Origin: JADJLQ01 sp034439915
GTDB taxonomy: Bacteria > Bacteroidota > Bacteroidia > Chitinophagales > Saprospiraceae
Length of the DNA stretch: 6,819 nucleotides
Direction: 5' to 3'
Assembly (NCBI GenBank): GCA_034439915.1
Contig: JAWXBI010000247.1
Span: forward strand, 1 to 6,819
The notes beneath the pieces are model-generated. The model was not told the DNA's origin and ran no database searches. It worked only from the letters and a program-made list of their open reading frames with translations. Below are positions 1 to 6,640 of this stretch, one piece after another. The position numbers were made by a program, and so were the translations under genes. Numbering within the stretch: position 1 is the first letter of the stretch; the number at the start of each line of letters is the position of its first letter.

Positions 1-60
1 GGTCCCCAAAAAAAATGCTAGCGGCCATTTGGGTTAAGTTCTGATCTGTAAGCATTTTTT
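1..60 (+). repeat. Left copy of a degenerate direct repeat (partner 6641-6700)
   Basis: Without gaps, these 60 bases match 6641-6700 at 42 positions by hand count. The best-kept parts are GGTyCCCAAAAAAAA at the start and AAGCATTTTT at the end. The copy begins at the window edge, so the unit may extend further left. It lies downstream of the minus-strand synthase gene and is non-coding. Confidence 0.75.
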
Positions 61-76
61 ATTGGGTCAGCGAGGA

Positions 77-118
77 AGGAGCGGGGCAGGGACAACAGTA
101 ATCTCTTCGCTCCTGCCC
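77..118. repeat. GC-rich imperfect palindrome in the left repeat block
   Basis: Two competing stems are possible: AGGAGCG (77-83) with CGCTCCT (108-114), or GGGCAGG (84-90) with CCTGCCC (112-118). Bases 61-120 are about 60% GC, far above their surroundings. It sits between the AAGCATTTTT end of the first module and the TGAGATTC start of the second. It could act as a structured RNA end for the converging synthase transcript, but no T-run follows on that strand. Confidence 0.5.
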
Positions 119-178
119 AGCGCTTTAACCACAAAATTTAATTCATTCATAAGTCGCCTGACCCCTCTCGTTCCACGC

Positions 179-235
179 TGAGATTCCGATTAAACTTAAT
201 GGCTTAACTGGAGCTCAAAAAATAAAGCAAGAATC
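179..235 (+). repeat. Second repeat module, left copy
   Basis: The module contains TGAGATTC (179-186), then ATTAAACTTAATGGCTTA (189-206), then an AT-rich tail to 235. Bases 189-235 match 6563-6610 at about 36 of 47 aligned positions with one gap. TGAGATTC and the following bases also match 6774-6801. Similarity may continue weakly to about 265, close to the synthase stop codon. Confidence 0.65.
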
Positions 236-291
236 TCGAGGCTACATTGTTTAAGTGTAATGTGAGTTACTAGGATACTTTAACTCCGGGG

Positions 292-2475
292 TTAAGACGT
301 ATGAAAATTAATTCCTTCAAGCACACCCGTTGAAAGCGGGAATCGGGTAAAGTAAATAAATTTATTATTTTTCAGTTCTTCCATTTCCGGACTGTAATTG
401 GCTACAACAATTCCCTTTGTTTTCCCTGTAAGCATATCCTTATCATTACCGCTGTTGCCGGCAGTAATAAATTTTTGTAAGGGTACTCTCCATTTATAAC
501 TCAGATAACGCACTGCGTTTCCTTTACTGGCACGCATCGGTAAAAAATCAAGATATTTGTTTTCGGTGAGCAGTATTTTTGCTCTCAGTTTTCGATCATC
601 AAGAAACTGATAGAGATTCGCTAGTTCATCATTTTCAAAACTATCATCAACATAATAGCTGAGTTTAAACCTCCACTGCGCCTCTTTTTCCTGTAACCGG
701 ATACCTGGATACTTCATTAATTCCCGTTGCAATTCGTTTCTTTTCCAATGATAGTTGATATGGCTTTCCCAGCCTTTATCCGGTATAAATTTTTCAGTAT
801 AATAAATTTCAGAACCGGCTGAGCAAATGAGGATATCTGGTTCGGGCAAAGCGTATTTTTCAAACGCATATTCAGTAATCTGCCGGTTTCTTCCACTGGC
901 AATTCCAAATACAACCCTATGCCTGTTTTCATTTATCCATTGAGTAAATTCTTTCAAGCCCTCTGTATTGCAGCCTTCTACCAGCGTGCCATCTAGATCT
1001 GAAATAATAAACAATTCTGCATTGGCAAGTTTTTTACCATAGGCGGTTTTGTTTACGAAATGAAGAGACTCATTATCTTTATGTTTAAAGAGATCGTTGA
1101 TTACATTGATATACTGGTCGGCAAATGAAGTCCATGAATAAAATTGATTGGTAGCAACAATTCCATTGCCAGAATATTTTTCCCACAATACCTGATCAGC
1201 AATAATTTTTTTTAGCGCTGAAGCAAGTTCTTCCTGGTTGGCCACATTAACCAGCAATCCATTATTACATTGTTCAAGAATTTCTTTTGGCCCTCCGGTT
1301 GGCGATGCTATAACAGGTAATCCGCAGGCTGCTGCTTCAATAATGGTTAGACCAAAATTTTCTCCTGGTGTTGCATTTACAAATACGCCTTTTTTACGCG
1401 CAGCGATCCGGTAAATTTCCGGAACATCCAGTTTCGGATCATTCTTTTTTGGAATCGCCATTTTTCCATACAGGTCATATTTATCAAGCAATAACAGCAG
1501 GTTGGTCAAAAGGTCTTTTTCATCGGTTTGCATCAGGCTGATATCTTTTCGAACACCGGCAAAAATGACCAGGTTGGCCATAGCCTGTAATTCTTTATCC
1601 TGTCCGTAAGATTGAATAATAGTTTCAAAATTTTTCCGTTTATCAGCTCTGCCAATAGAGAGAATCAAAGGTTTTGAAGGGTTAAATAAAAAACGGTCAA
1701 TGTCAGAATTAACCCTGTAGAATGCCTGCTCCTGTTCAATAGTCATTTTAAAGGAAGGCATATCTAACCGGTAAAAAGGATAAAATAATTCGGGATTTAC
1801 ACCAGGAGGAATTACTTTAAACCGCCCAGAGGCTGCATTGTTATACATGGCATATTGTGTATCAATAATATGTTGTGTACTTACAATAATTACATCAGCA
1901 GTTTGTAGCGTATTTTCTTCCACTTCAATACGCCGTTGCATATTAAACTTCTCTTCTATCTTTTCAGGCAACATGCCTTCCTGCAGCAGCAAACTTTTTT
2001 TATTCCTGCCGAGTGAATGACCTGTGGCAAGGAATGGCACTCCAAAAATTTCACTGACCTGACCGGCCAGGTAATTTCCATCTGCATAATGCCCATGAAC
2101 TACATCAGGAAAATCTGCCTCCTTATCCAGAAACCGGAGTGTTTTATCGATGAATTCATCCAGGTAATCCCACAAATTTTCTTTCTGCCTGTAGGTATTG
2201 CCACCACAGCTGATTCGTACAATCCGTGCTTTCTCGTTTACAGTTTCAATTTCTTTTTCATAAGATGGTGAAACACGTTTATCAATAATTCTTCGGGTAA
2301 AGAGGTCTACCTTTCTAACCTGTGGATGATGCGAAAGACTTTCCAATAATTCAATAACATATTTAACTTGCCCTCCGGTATCTTTATCTCTGCCAATTTC
2401 AGGATTATTAAACCTGATAAGCCCGTGCGGACTGAATAAATGAATATAATAACCGTTTTCCATTTTATGATTCAT
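292..2475 (-). CDS. sps: Sucrose-phosphate synthase (GT4) fused to a C-terminal HAD sucrose-phosphatase-like domain
   Basis: The predicted role is cytosolic synthesis of sucrose-6-phosphate from a nucleotide-glucose and fructose-6-phosphate, followed by dephosphorylation to sucrose. The N-terminal GT-B part (about residues 8-460) shows SPS signatures: HGLIR (17-21), GRDKDTGGQ (28-36), HGHYADGNYLAG (127-138), TGHSLGR (151-157), IGRADKRKN (274-282), and the GT4 E-x7-E motif E372/E380 within GENFGLTIIEAAACGLP. The HAD part (about 486-720) has DLDGT (D493, D495), ASGR (S527), K651 in ASKGNA, and GNSGNDKDM (673-681), so both nucleophile-motif aspartates are present. The usual GD of motif IV reads GN (N674). 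The length of 727 fits bacterial SPS-phosphatase fusions. An in-frame TAA lies directly before the ATG, so the start cannot be further upstream; Met5 is an alternative start and gives a protein beginning MENGYY. No strong Shine-Dalgarno is visible. A near match to the Bacteroidota -7 box (CAtaTTTG on the minus strand, 2503-2510) lies about 30 bp upstream. The acceptor sugar is inferred from the family, and a related sugar phosphate cannot be excluded. Confidence 0.93.
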   Translation of the reverse strand: MNHKMENGYYIHLFSPHGLIRFNNPEIGRDKDTGGQVKYVIELLESLSHHPQVRKVDLFTRRIIDKRVSPSYEKEIETVNEKARIVRISCGGNTYRQKENLWDYLDEFIDKTLRFLDKEADFPDVVHGHYADGNYLAGQVSEIFGVPFLATGHSLGRNKKSLLLQEGMLPEKIEEKFNMQRRIEVEENTLQTADVIIVSTQHIIDTQYAMYNNAASGRFKVIPPGVNPELFYPFYRLDMPSFKMTIEQEQAFYRVNSDIDRFLFNPSKPLILSIGRADKRKNFETIIQSYGQDKELQAMANLVIFAGVRKDISLMQTDEKDLLTNLLLLLDKYDLYGKMAIPKKNDPKLDVPEIYRIAARKKGVFVNATPGENFGLTIIEAAACGLPVIASPTGGPKEILEQCNNGLLVNVANQEELASALKKIIADQVLWEKYSGNGIVATNQFYSWTSFADQYINVINDLFKHKDNESLHFVNKTAYGKKLANAELFIISDLDGTLVEGCNTEGLKEFTQWINENRHRVVFGIASGRNRQITEYAFEKYALPEPDILICSAGSEIYYTEKFIPDKGWESHINYHWKRNELQRELMKYPGIRLQEKEAQWRFKLSYYVDDSFENDELANLYQFLDDRKLRAKILLTENKYLDFLPMRASKGNAVRYLSYKWRVPLQKFITAGNSGNDKDMLTGKTKGIVVANYSPEMEELKNNKFIYFTRFPLSTGVLEGINFHTS

Positions 2476-2786
2476 TTAGTGTGGAGAAAAAGTAAAAGTA
2501 ATCAAATATGATTTTTCACTAATGTTAAGTTATAAAACGGGCGCACGATAGATTCTTCATATTAACATAGCCCGACCTAATAATCCCGATCCGAGTGGAT
2601 TCGAATTGGCTCGAGACAGTCGCATGAACCGATCCTAAGTGCAATCCGTATTGCGTCCCTAAACCTACAAAGGTCCTTAAAATACTTGACAGTATTGGGA
2701 TGCGCAGGATTAAAAGGGTAATACGATTTGAGTTTGCCCCAACATTCAAGTATTATAATCGGTTGATAATCAATATACATAAATCT
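2476..2786. other. Intergenic stretch upstream of sucrose-phosphate synthase, no recognised gene
   Basis: No known gene was recognised here. The first 30 bases are the A/T-rich leader of the minus-strand synthase gene. The part at 2581-2680 is about 48% GC by hand count against about 32% for 2701-2800, which suggests a patch of different origin. Overlapping frames of about 75 codons are open on the minus strand, but none resembles a family I know and they contradict each other. A small perfect inverted repeat, AATACT-TGAC-AGTATT, lies at 2681-2696. The stretch from about 2700 to the transposase relic may be the left end of the insertion sequence. Confidence 0.5.
2681..2696. repeat. Short perfect inverted repeat AATACT-TGAC-AGTATT
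   Basis: Six-base arms flank a 4-base loop in the divergent intergenic region, about 205 bp upstream of the synthase start. It could be a regulator half-site pair or a weak hairpin. It is short enough to occur by chance. Confidence 0.3.
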
Positions 2787-3440
2787 ATGAAAGTACACTT
2801 TTCTCAAATTACATCACTTGTTTCAACAACGCCATTAAAAGTTGTATTGATAGAATTAAAAGGGGTGGTTTTAATACATAACACTTGCGTAGCCGGAAGC
2901 AATATTTATGTATGGTATTCAGACAGTTAACTCCTAGAGAAAGTTCGATTGATATCGTAGATTGCGTTTAATCCAATGGCGTCCGGCTATATCATTTTGG
3001 GGATAGTAGTAACATTTTCAAAAAGTAGATTGGCTAAAACAAATGAGAACTAAGATTTCCATAGCTACCTGGACTTATATATGTTTAATTAATAGAAAGG
3101 CAAAAAACTTTATCTAAAGAGCTTGAAATAGAGGTCAATTTAAAATCAAATGTATTTGAAATAGATGCAACTACCAGAGATATGTGTTTGAGTGTATTCA
3201 CCTGGCTAAATTCAGGTCAACAAAAGCGGGTATTAAATTACAGACTCCTTTGAAATTAAAAACATCCATTCCGAATTTCATTGAATTCACAAATGCTGCA
3301 GTTTATGAAGTAAATGTCATGTATTTTGTGCAAATATAAAACAGATAGATATTACGTTCTGGACCCACGGCTAGACAGACCAGCTTAGACAAAGCTCCTA
3401 TACGTGAACTATTTCACATACGAGTAAGCACAATCCCAAA
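2787..3440 (+). pseudogene. Decayed IS4-family transposase (DUF4372 plus DDE type), frameshifted and truncated
   Basis: Joining three reading frames recovers the first two thirds of an IS4-type DDE transposase. From 2787 the text is MKVHFSQITSLVST. From about 2828 it shifts frame and includes QYLCMVFRQLTPRESSIDIV (about 2894-2955), SNGVRLYHFG (about 2972-3001) and ELEIEVNLKSNVFEIDATT with CLSVFTW (about 3122-3205). From 3247, in another frame, it reads PLKLKTSIPNFIEFTNAA and VYEVNVM. From 3344 it reads DRYYVLDPRLD. The first catalytic Asp (IDATT) is at 3164-3166 and the second (YVLD) at 3362-3364; they are 66 codons apart, the spacing I expect in this family. At least seven in-frame stops lie between 2828 and 3244, and there are at least three frame changes. 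The C-terminal part with the catalytic Glu is not found. It cannot make active enzyme. Its ends, and any terminal inverted repeats, cannot be placed with confidence. Confidence 0.85.
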
Positions 3441-3463
3441 GGGGAAAACACTAACCAAGTGAA

Positions 3464-3471
3464 TATCTTTG
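3464..3471 (+). promoter_or_regulatory. Candidate Bacteroidota -7 promoter box (TATCTTTG)
   Basis: The eight bases match TAnnTTTG, the -7 element used by the primary sigma factor of Bacteroidota. They lie 71 bp before the GH32-like start codon, at the 3' edge of the transposase relic. No good TTTG-like -33 box is seen at the expected distance. One such match is not surprising in a kilobase of AT-rich DNA, so this is tentative. Confidence 0.25.
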
Positions 3472-3542
3472 AGTACTATCAAGACGTTGGTGACGATTTA
3501 GTAAATGATTTCAGTAAATTTATGCAATCAAAAAAATGAATA

Positions 3543-5018
3543 ATGTACTCAGGATCAGGGTTCAGTGATTGGGAAATTGGCGACATAACTGTAATTATAC
3601 ATCATGGAATGTATCATTTGTTTCACCTCATCATCCCCAACCATGATTATATTGCCCACGCAACATCCAGGGATGGGATATCATGGAACAGAGTAAATAA
3701 TGCGTTGTTTGTAGGCAACCCTGGTGAATGGGATGATGATATGCTGTGGACAATGCATGTATGTGAAGTGAATGGCAGTTTTGAAATGTATTACACCGGA
3801 TTACAGCGAAGAGACCGTGGTGGTATTTCAAGAATCGGGTTAGCTGTTTCAGACAATCTGATTGACTGGGAAAAAACCAAAAAAAATCTTTTTCCCATTG
3901 AATCTAAAGGTATTTTTTATGAAGCATCTAATACGAATCCCAGGAAATGGTTAAGTTTTCGGGATCCGTTCAGGTTTGAGCATGAAGGGGAAGTGTATTT
4001 GCTGGTTTGCTCCCGCTGCACTACCGGGCCGGTTAGCCGCAGAGGATGTGTAGGTATAGTGAAAATCACCAATGACATTGTTGAACGGCTTCCTCCATTA
4101 TTATATCCGATGGTGTATGATGATATTGAATGCCCCTGTATATTTCAATTACACAACCGTTTCTATTTAATTGGTTCTATAAGGGAAGATATTAAAGTAA
4201 GATACTGGTCGGCATCAGAATTCTTTGGTGAATACCAATCATTTGATCTGGATGTTCTTTTACCACAGGGAAATTATGCAGCCCGTGTAGTACAGGATGG
4301 AAATCACTTACTGGTATATAATTTTTTCTATGCCTATGGAAAAATTGATGCCCTGCGTGTGCTGCCTCCGCCAAAGGAACTTGATGCCGATGAAAACGGA
4401 CGGTTAATTTTAAAAACGTATTACCGCTGGGATGAAATGGTATCAAAAGCAATACAACAGAAAGATATTAAACAAATTGATCACCTATTGTCTAATCCAA
4501 CTTCATCTTCATCTATAGAACCTGATAAATGGACCTTCGAATCAAGAAGAGGGTATGAAATATTTTGTTTTCAGAAACCGTCAGCCAGTTATATATGGGA
4601 AGGATTACTTACAGTAGAAGGGATGGGCAAACTGGGATTGGTATGTGATATTGATAATGATGGAAACGGCTATTTTATTTCAATTGATATGTTACACGGA
4701 CTGGTAAATATAAGAGCATGGGGATTCAATCCATTGGATAACCGGCAAAATTTTATTTTTAATAATATTCAATCTGGATTTTTCTGTGCAGTCCGGGAAA
4801 ATACATTTTATTTCAAACTGATACGGTATGGACACTATATTGAATTGTCAATAAACGATAGAGTGATATTGACATTGATGGATTATACCTATTCAGGCAG
4901 TGGCATTGGTTTGTATTCAGCTTCATCCGTTATTTCATTGCAAAAATCAATCGTAAAAATGCTTCCAGATCCGTTAGACGAATATGCCAGTCAGAAGAAT
5001 GAAATGGAGGAACTCTAA
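3543..5018 (+). CDS. GH32-like five-bladed beta-propeller glycosidase family protein
   Basis: This is a 491-residue protein with no signal peptide, so it is probably cytosolic. The N-terminal half (about 1-300) reads as a GH32/GH43/GH68-type propeller: repeated blade phrases such as MYHLFHL (23-29), ATSRDGISW (40-48) and AVSDNLIDW (101-109), the RDP motif at 140-142 (SFRDPF), and an EC motif with candidate acid/base E196 (DDIECPC). The classical WMNDPNG nucleophile motif is replaced by EIGDITV, leaving D14 as the candidate nucleophile. WDDDMLW (63-69) and a well-formed PQGNYAAR (241-248) follow. The C-terminal part (about 328-470) is predicted beta-rich, with DIDNDGNGYF at 369-378, like the beta-sandwich of GH32 enzymes. 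The first in-frame ATG is 3543; a TGA sits at 3537-3539. The leader is A-rich without a Shine-Dalgarno. Substrate is unknown; a sucrose- or fructoside-like sugar is inferred from the fold and the divergent sucrose-phosphate synthase gene. It could also be a phosphorylase or transferase on the same fold. Confidence 0.82.
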   Translation: MYSGSGFSDWEIGDITVIIHHGMYHLFHLIIPNHDYIAHATSRDGISWNRVNNALFVGNPGEWDDDMLWTMHVCEVNGSFEMYYTGLQRRDRGGISRIGLAVSDNLIDWEKTKKNLFPIESKGIFYEASNTNPRKWLSFRDPFRFEHEGEVYLLVCSRCTTGPVSRRGCVGIVKITNDIVERLPPLLYPMVYDDIECPCIFQLHNRFYLIGSIREDIKVRYWSASEFFGEYQSFDLDVLLPQGNYAARVVQDGNHLLVYNFFYAYGKIDALRVLPPPKELDADENGRLILKTYYRWDEMVSKAIQQKDIKQIDHLLSNPTSSSSIEPDKWTFESRRGYEIFCFQKPSASYIWEGLLTVEGMGKLGLVCDIDNDGNGYFISIDMLHGLVNIRAWGFNPLDNRQNFIFNNIQSGFFCAVRENTFYFKLIRYGHYIELSINDRVILTLMDYTYSGSGIGLYSASSVISLQKSIVKMLPDPLDEYASQKNEMEEL

Positions 5019-5021
5019 AAA

Positions 5022-5198
5022 ATGTCACACAACCTTTTAAGGGTAGTTATACGGATAATAACCGCCCCATTAAAATCGTTTTTAGATATGATCACGGTCC
5101 TATGCTTAAACTTGTTGAGCTATATCGCGTTACTTGCATTTATTAAGATTCAGACAATGCATAGAGAAATGAATAAAGAGACCGAGGGATGCTTGTAA
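5022..5198 (+). CDS. Possible small single-pass membrane protein (58 residues)
   Basis: This short ORF begins 3 nt after the stop of the GH32-like gene. A GGAGG at 5006-5010 lies 11 nt before its ATG; this is the clearest Shine-Dalgarno-like string in the window, although it also falls inside codons of the upstream gene. The product starts MSHNLLRVVIRIITAPLK, continues with a hydrophobic stretch of about 20 residues (20-41, FLDMITVL to ALLAFI) and ends in a charged tail (HREMNKETEGCL). A basic N-terminus, one hydrophobic helix and a charged C-terminus are what a small membrane protein would show. No family was recognised. Support is the tight spacing and an open frame of 58 codons in AT-rich DNA. 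Against it are the small size and the weak Shine-Dalgarno use of the neighbours. It could be chance. Confidence 0.4.
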   Translation: MSHNLLRVVIRIITAPLKSFLDMITVLCLNLLSYIALLAFIKIQTMHREMNKETEGCL

Positions 5199-5206
5199 AA
5201 TTCGTT

Positions 5207-5347
5207 ATGACACCTGCCCCTGATTTTAATGGAATTTATTTTCGCTTTCAGCCCTACACCACTAAGGGAGGTAGCCGTTTTTATCGCAACTTTGGCCGGA
5301 CAATAATGAAACAAAATGGATACTTGCTTGTGCAGGTAGAATGTTAA
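5207..5347 (+). CDS. Doubtful short ORF (46 residues), no known family
   Basis: This open frame starts 8 nt after the stop of the preceding small ORF and encodes MTPAPDFNGIYFRFQPYT, then a basic, aromatic-rich middle (KGGSRFYRNFGR), ending LLVQVEC. No convincing ribosome binding site is visible. A longer antisense frame covers the same bases (5150-5389, minus), so at most one of the two is real and both may be chance. I recognise no domain in either. Confidence 0.18.
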   Translation: MTPAPDFNGIYFRFQPYTTKGGSRFYRNFGRTIMKQNGYLLVQVEC

Positions 5348-5398
5348 AGTTTCAATTCTTCTTGGAAGATGCCTTAAAATGCCATACAATTAGCAACA

Positions 5399-5415
5399 AC
5401 AGGGCTTTTGCCTGT
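5399..5415. promoter_or_regulatory. Small hairpin in the leader of the channel gene
   Basis: ACAGG (5399-5403) and CCTGT (5411-5415) are inverted arms around GCTTTTG; with a bulged G the stem extends to six pairs and a TTTT loop. It ends 24 nt before the ATG. It could be a weak RNA structure or an operator half-pair. Chance cannot be excluded. Confidence 0.25.
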
Positions 5416-5439
5416 ATTTACTCATTCAAATAATTAACT

Positions 5440-6534
5440 ATGATTTGGGACAAATTGTTTTTAGGTAACCCATTAAAAGATTGGGCCATAGCAGTTGGAT
5501 TTATCGTGGCAGTATTTATGCTGATAAATCTATTAAAAAAACCAGCATTAAAAAGGTTACAGAAATGGACTGCATCAACAGCAAATGCGTTTGATGATTT
5601 TATCATACTTACCTTAGAGACTACAATAATCCCGTTGTTGTATTTCATAACAGTCTATTTGGCCTTGCAATACCTGGAATTTGACACAAAGGCAGAACGT
5701 GTACTGAAAGTAGCCATTTTATTCGTCAGTACATTTTATTTGCTTCGCCTGGCTACCTCTTTTATAAGTTATATAGTTACCAGTTTTATCGGCAGGGAGG
5801 AAGGCAATGAATCGAAACAGAAACAGGCGAGAGGCCTTATCCTGGTTTTAAAGGGAGTGATATGGATATTGGGTATTGTTTTTCTTTTGAATAATTCAGG
5901 TTATGATGTTACTACCCTTATTGCAGGACTTGGTATTGGCGGTATTGCCATAGCCCTAGCCGCACAAACAATTCTCGGTGATCTGTTCAGTTATTTCGTA
6001 ATTTTCTTTGACCGGCCTTTTGAAATCGGTGATTTTATTATTGTAGAAGATAAAATAGGCACAGTGGAATATATCGGTATAAAGACGACCCGAATAAAAT
6101 CTATTAGTGGAGAGCAAATTGTTTTTTCAAACAAAGACCTTACCGATTCACGTTTGCATAATTTTAAGAGAATGCAGAGGCGACGGGTGATTTTCAAAAC
6201 AGGAGTTACTTACCAGACATCATCAGACCTTTTAAAAAAAATTCCAGTCATGATAAAAGAAATTGTCGGAAGTAAGGAGAATGCAGATTTTGACAGGAGT
6301 CATTTTTCAGAATTTGGAGACTTCAGCCTCAATTTTGAAACCATTTATTTTATTAACTCAAACGATTATAATATCTATATGGATGTTCAGCAAAAGATTT
6401 ACATCGAGATTCTGGAACGATTCAAAAAAGAAAATATCGAATTTGCTTACCCTACACAAACATTGTTTGCCGGCAATTCATTTACAATAAAAAAGGAAAT
6501 AGCAGAAGAACAAGCTTCAGCCAACAAACCGTGA
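5440..6534 (+). CDS. MscS-family small-conductance mechanosensitive ion channel
   Basis: This is a 364-residue inner-membrane channel that would open under membrane tension and release small solutes during hypo-osmotic shock. Hydrophobic segments lie at about 15-32, 54-78, 88-116 and 131-151, followed by the pore-lining helix at about 156-190. That helix carries the glycine/alanine pattern GLGIGGIAIALAAQ (163-176), which is diagnostic of MscS. The beta-domain starts at DRPFEIGDFI (191-200) and continues with GTVEYIGIKTTRI and the VFSNKDL segment (about 207-234). The cytoplasmic C-terminal domain runs to about 345 and ends with the typical FAYPTQTLF (335-343). The total length is somewhat above the 286 residues of E. 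coli MscS because of extra N-terminal membrane segments. An in-frame TAA at 5431-5433 makes the ATG at 5440 the earliest possible start. The gene lies 421 bp after the GH32-like gene, so co-transcription is uncertain. A role linked to sucrose as an osmolyte is inferred from neighbourhood only. Confidence 0.93.
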   Translation: MIWDKLFLGNPLKDWAIAVGFIVAVFMLINLLKKPALKRLQKWTASTANAFDDFIILTLETTIIPLLYFITVYLALQYLEFDTKAERVLKVAILFVSTFYLLRLATSFISYIVTSFIGREEGNESKQKQARGLILVLKGVIWILGIVFLLNNSGYDVTTLIAGLGIGGIAIALAAQTILGDLFSYFVIFFDRPFEIGDFIIVEDKIGTVEYIGIKTTRIKSISGEQIVFSNKDLTDSRLHNFKRMQRRRVIFKTGVTYQTSSDLLKKIPVMIKEIVGSKENADFDRSHFSEFGDFSLNFETIYFINSNDYNIYMDVQQKIYIEILERFKKENIEFAYPTQTLFAGNSFTIKKEIAEEQASANKP

Positions 6535-6562
6535 AATTATAGTGCTGATGTTTTATTGTCAA

Positions 6563-6610
6563 ATTAAACTTAACGTGCTTATCTGCTGTTCGATAAATAA
6601 TGTAGAAATC
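6563..6610 (+). repeat. Second repeat module, right copy
   Basis: Starting 29 nt after the channel stop codon, ATTAAACTTAACGTGCTTA and the following AT-rich bases match 189-235 at about 77% with one gap. The module leads into the GGTTCCCAAAAAAAA copy at 6641. The 6563-6782 interval therefore looks like one whole unit of about 220 bp. Confidence 0.65.
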
Positions 6611-6620
6611 ATTAAGTTTA
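6565..6620. repeat. Inverted repeat after the channel gene
   Basis: TAAACTTAA (6565-6573) and TTAAGTTTA (6612-6620) are perfect 9-base inverted arms separated by 38 bases, starting 31 nt after the channel stop codon. The arms are AT-rich and no T-run follows, so this is a poor intrinsic terminator. It is more likely part of the repeat unit. Confidence 0.4.
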
Positions 6621-6640
6621 GGAATGATGACCATGGGTTT

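Noticed and set aside
202..297. Integron attC-like pair: GCTTAAC at 202-208 and GTTAAGA at 291-297, with GGAG and CTCC inside
   Set aside because: The last base of the right core site does not fit, the inner spacers differ, the right arm overlaps the synthase stop codon, and no integrase or cassette array is seen.
717..932. Open frames inside the synthase, GH32-like and channel genes on other frames or strands
   Set aside because: They are shadows of well-supported genes, and none has recognisable family content.
2590..2620. tRNA T-loop-like TTCGAAT at 2600-2606
   Set aside because: The flanking bases cannot form a T-stem on either strand, and no anticodon or acceptor arm is present.
2700..2930. 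A 76-codon plus-strand open frame upstream of the GH32-like gene
   Set aside because: Its second part only partly follows the transposase relic (frame from 2787) and then leaves the family's reading frame. The upstream part matches nothing I know, so it is not an intact gene.
3129..3140. Exact 12-base match TAGAGGTCAATT shared with 6659-6670
   Set aside because: About one such match is expected by chance in a window of this size, and the flanks do not align.
6535..6640. Intrinsic terminator for the channel gene
   Set aside because: The only inverted repeat has AT-rich arms, a 38-base loop and no following T-run.
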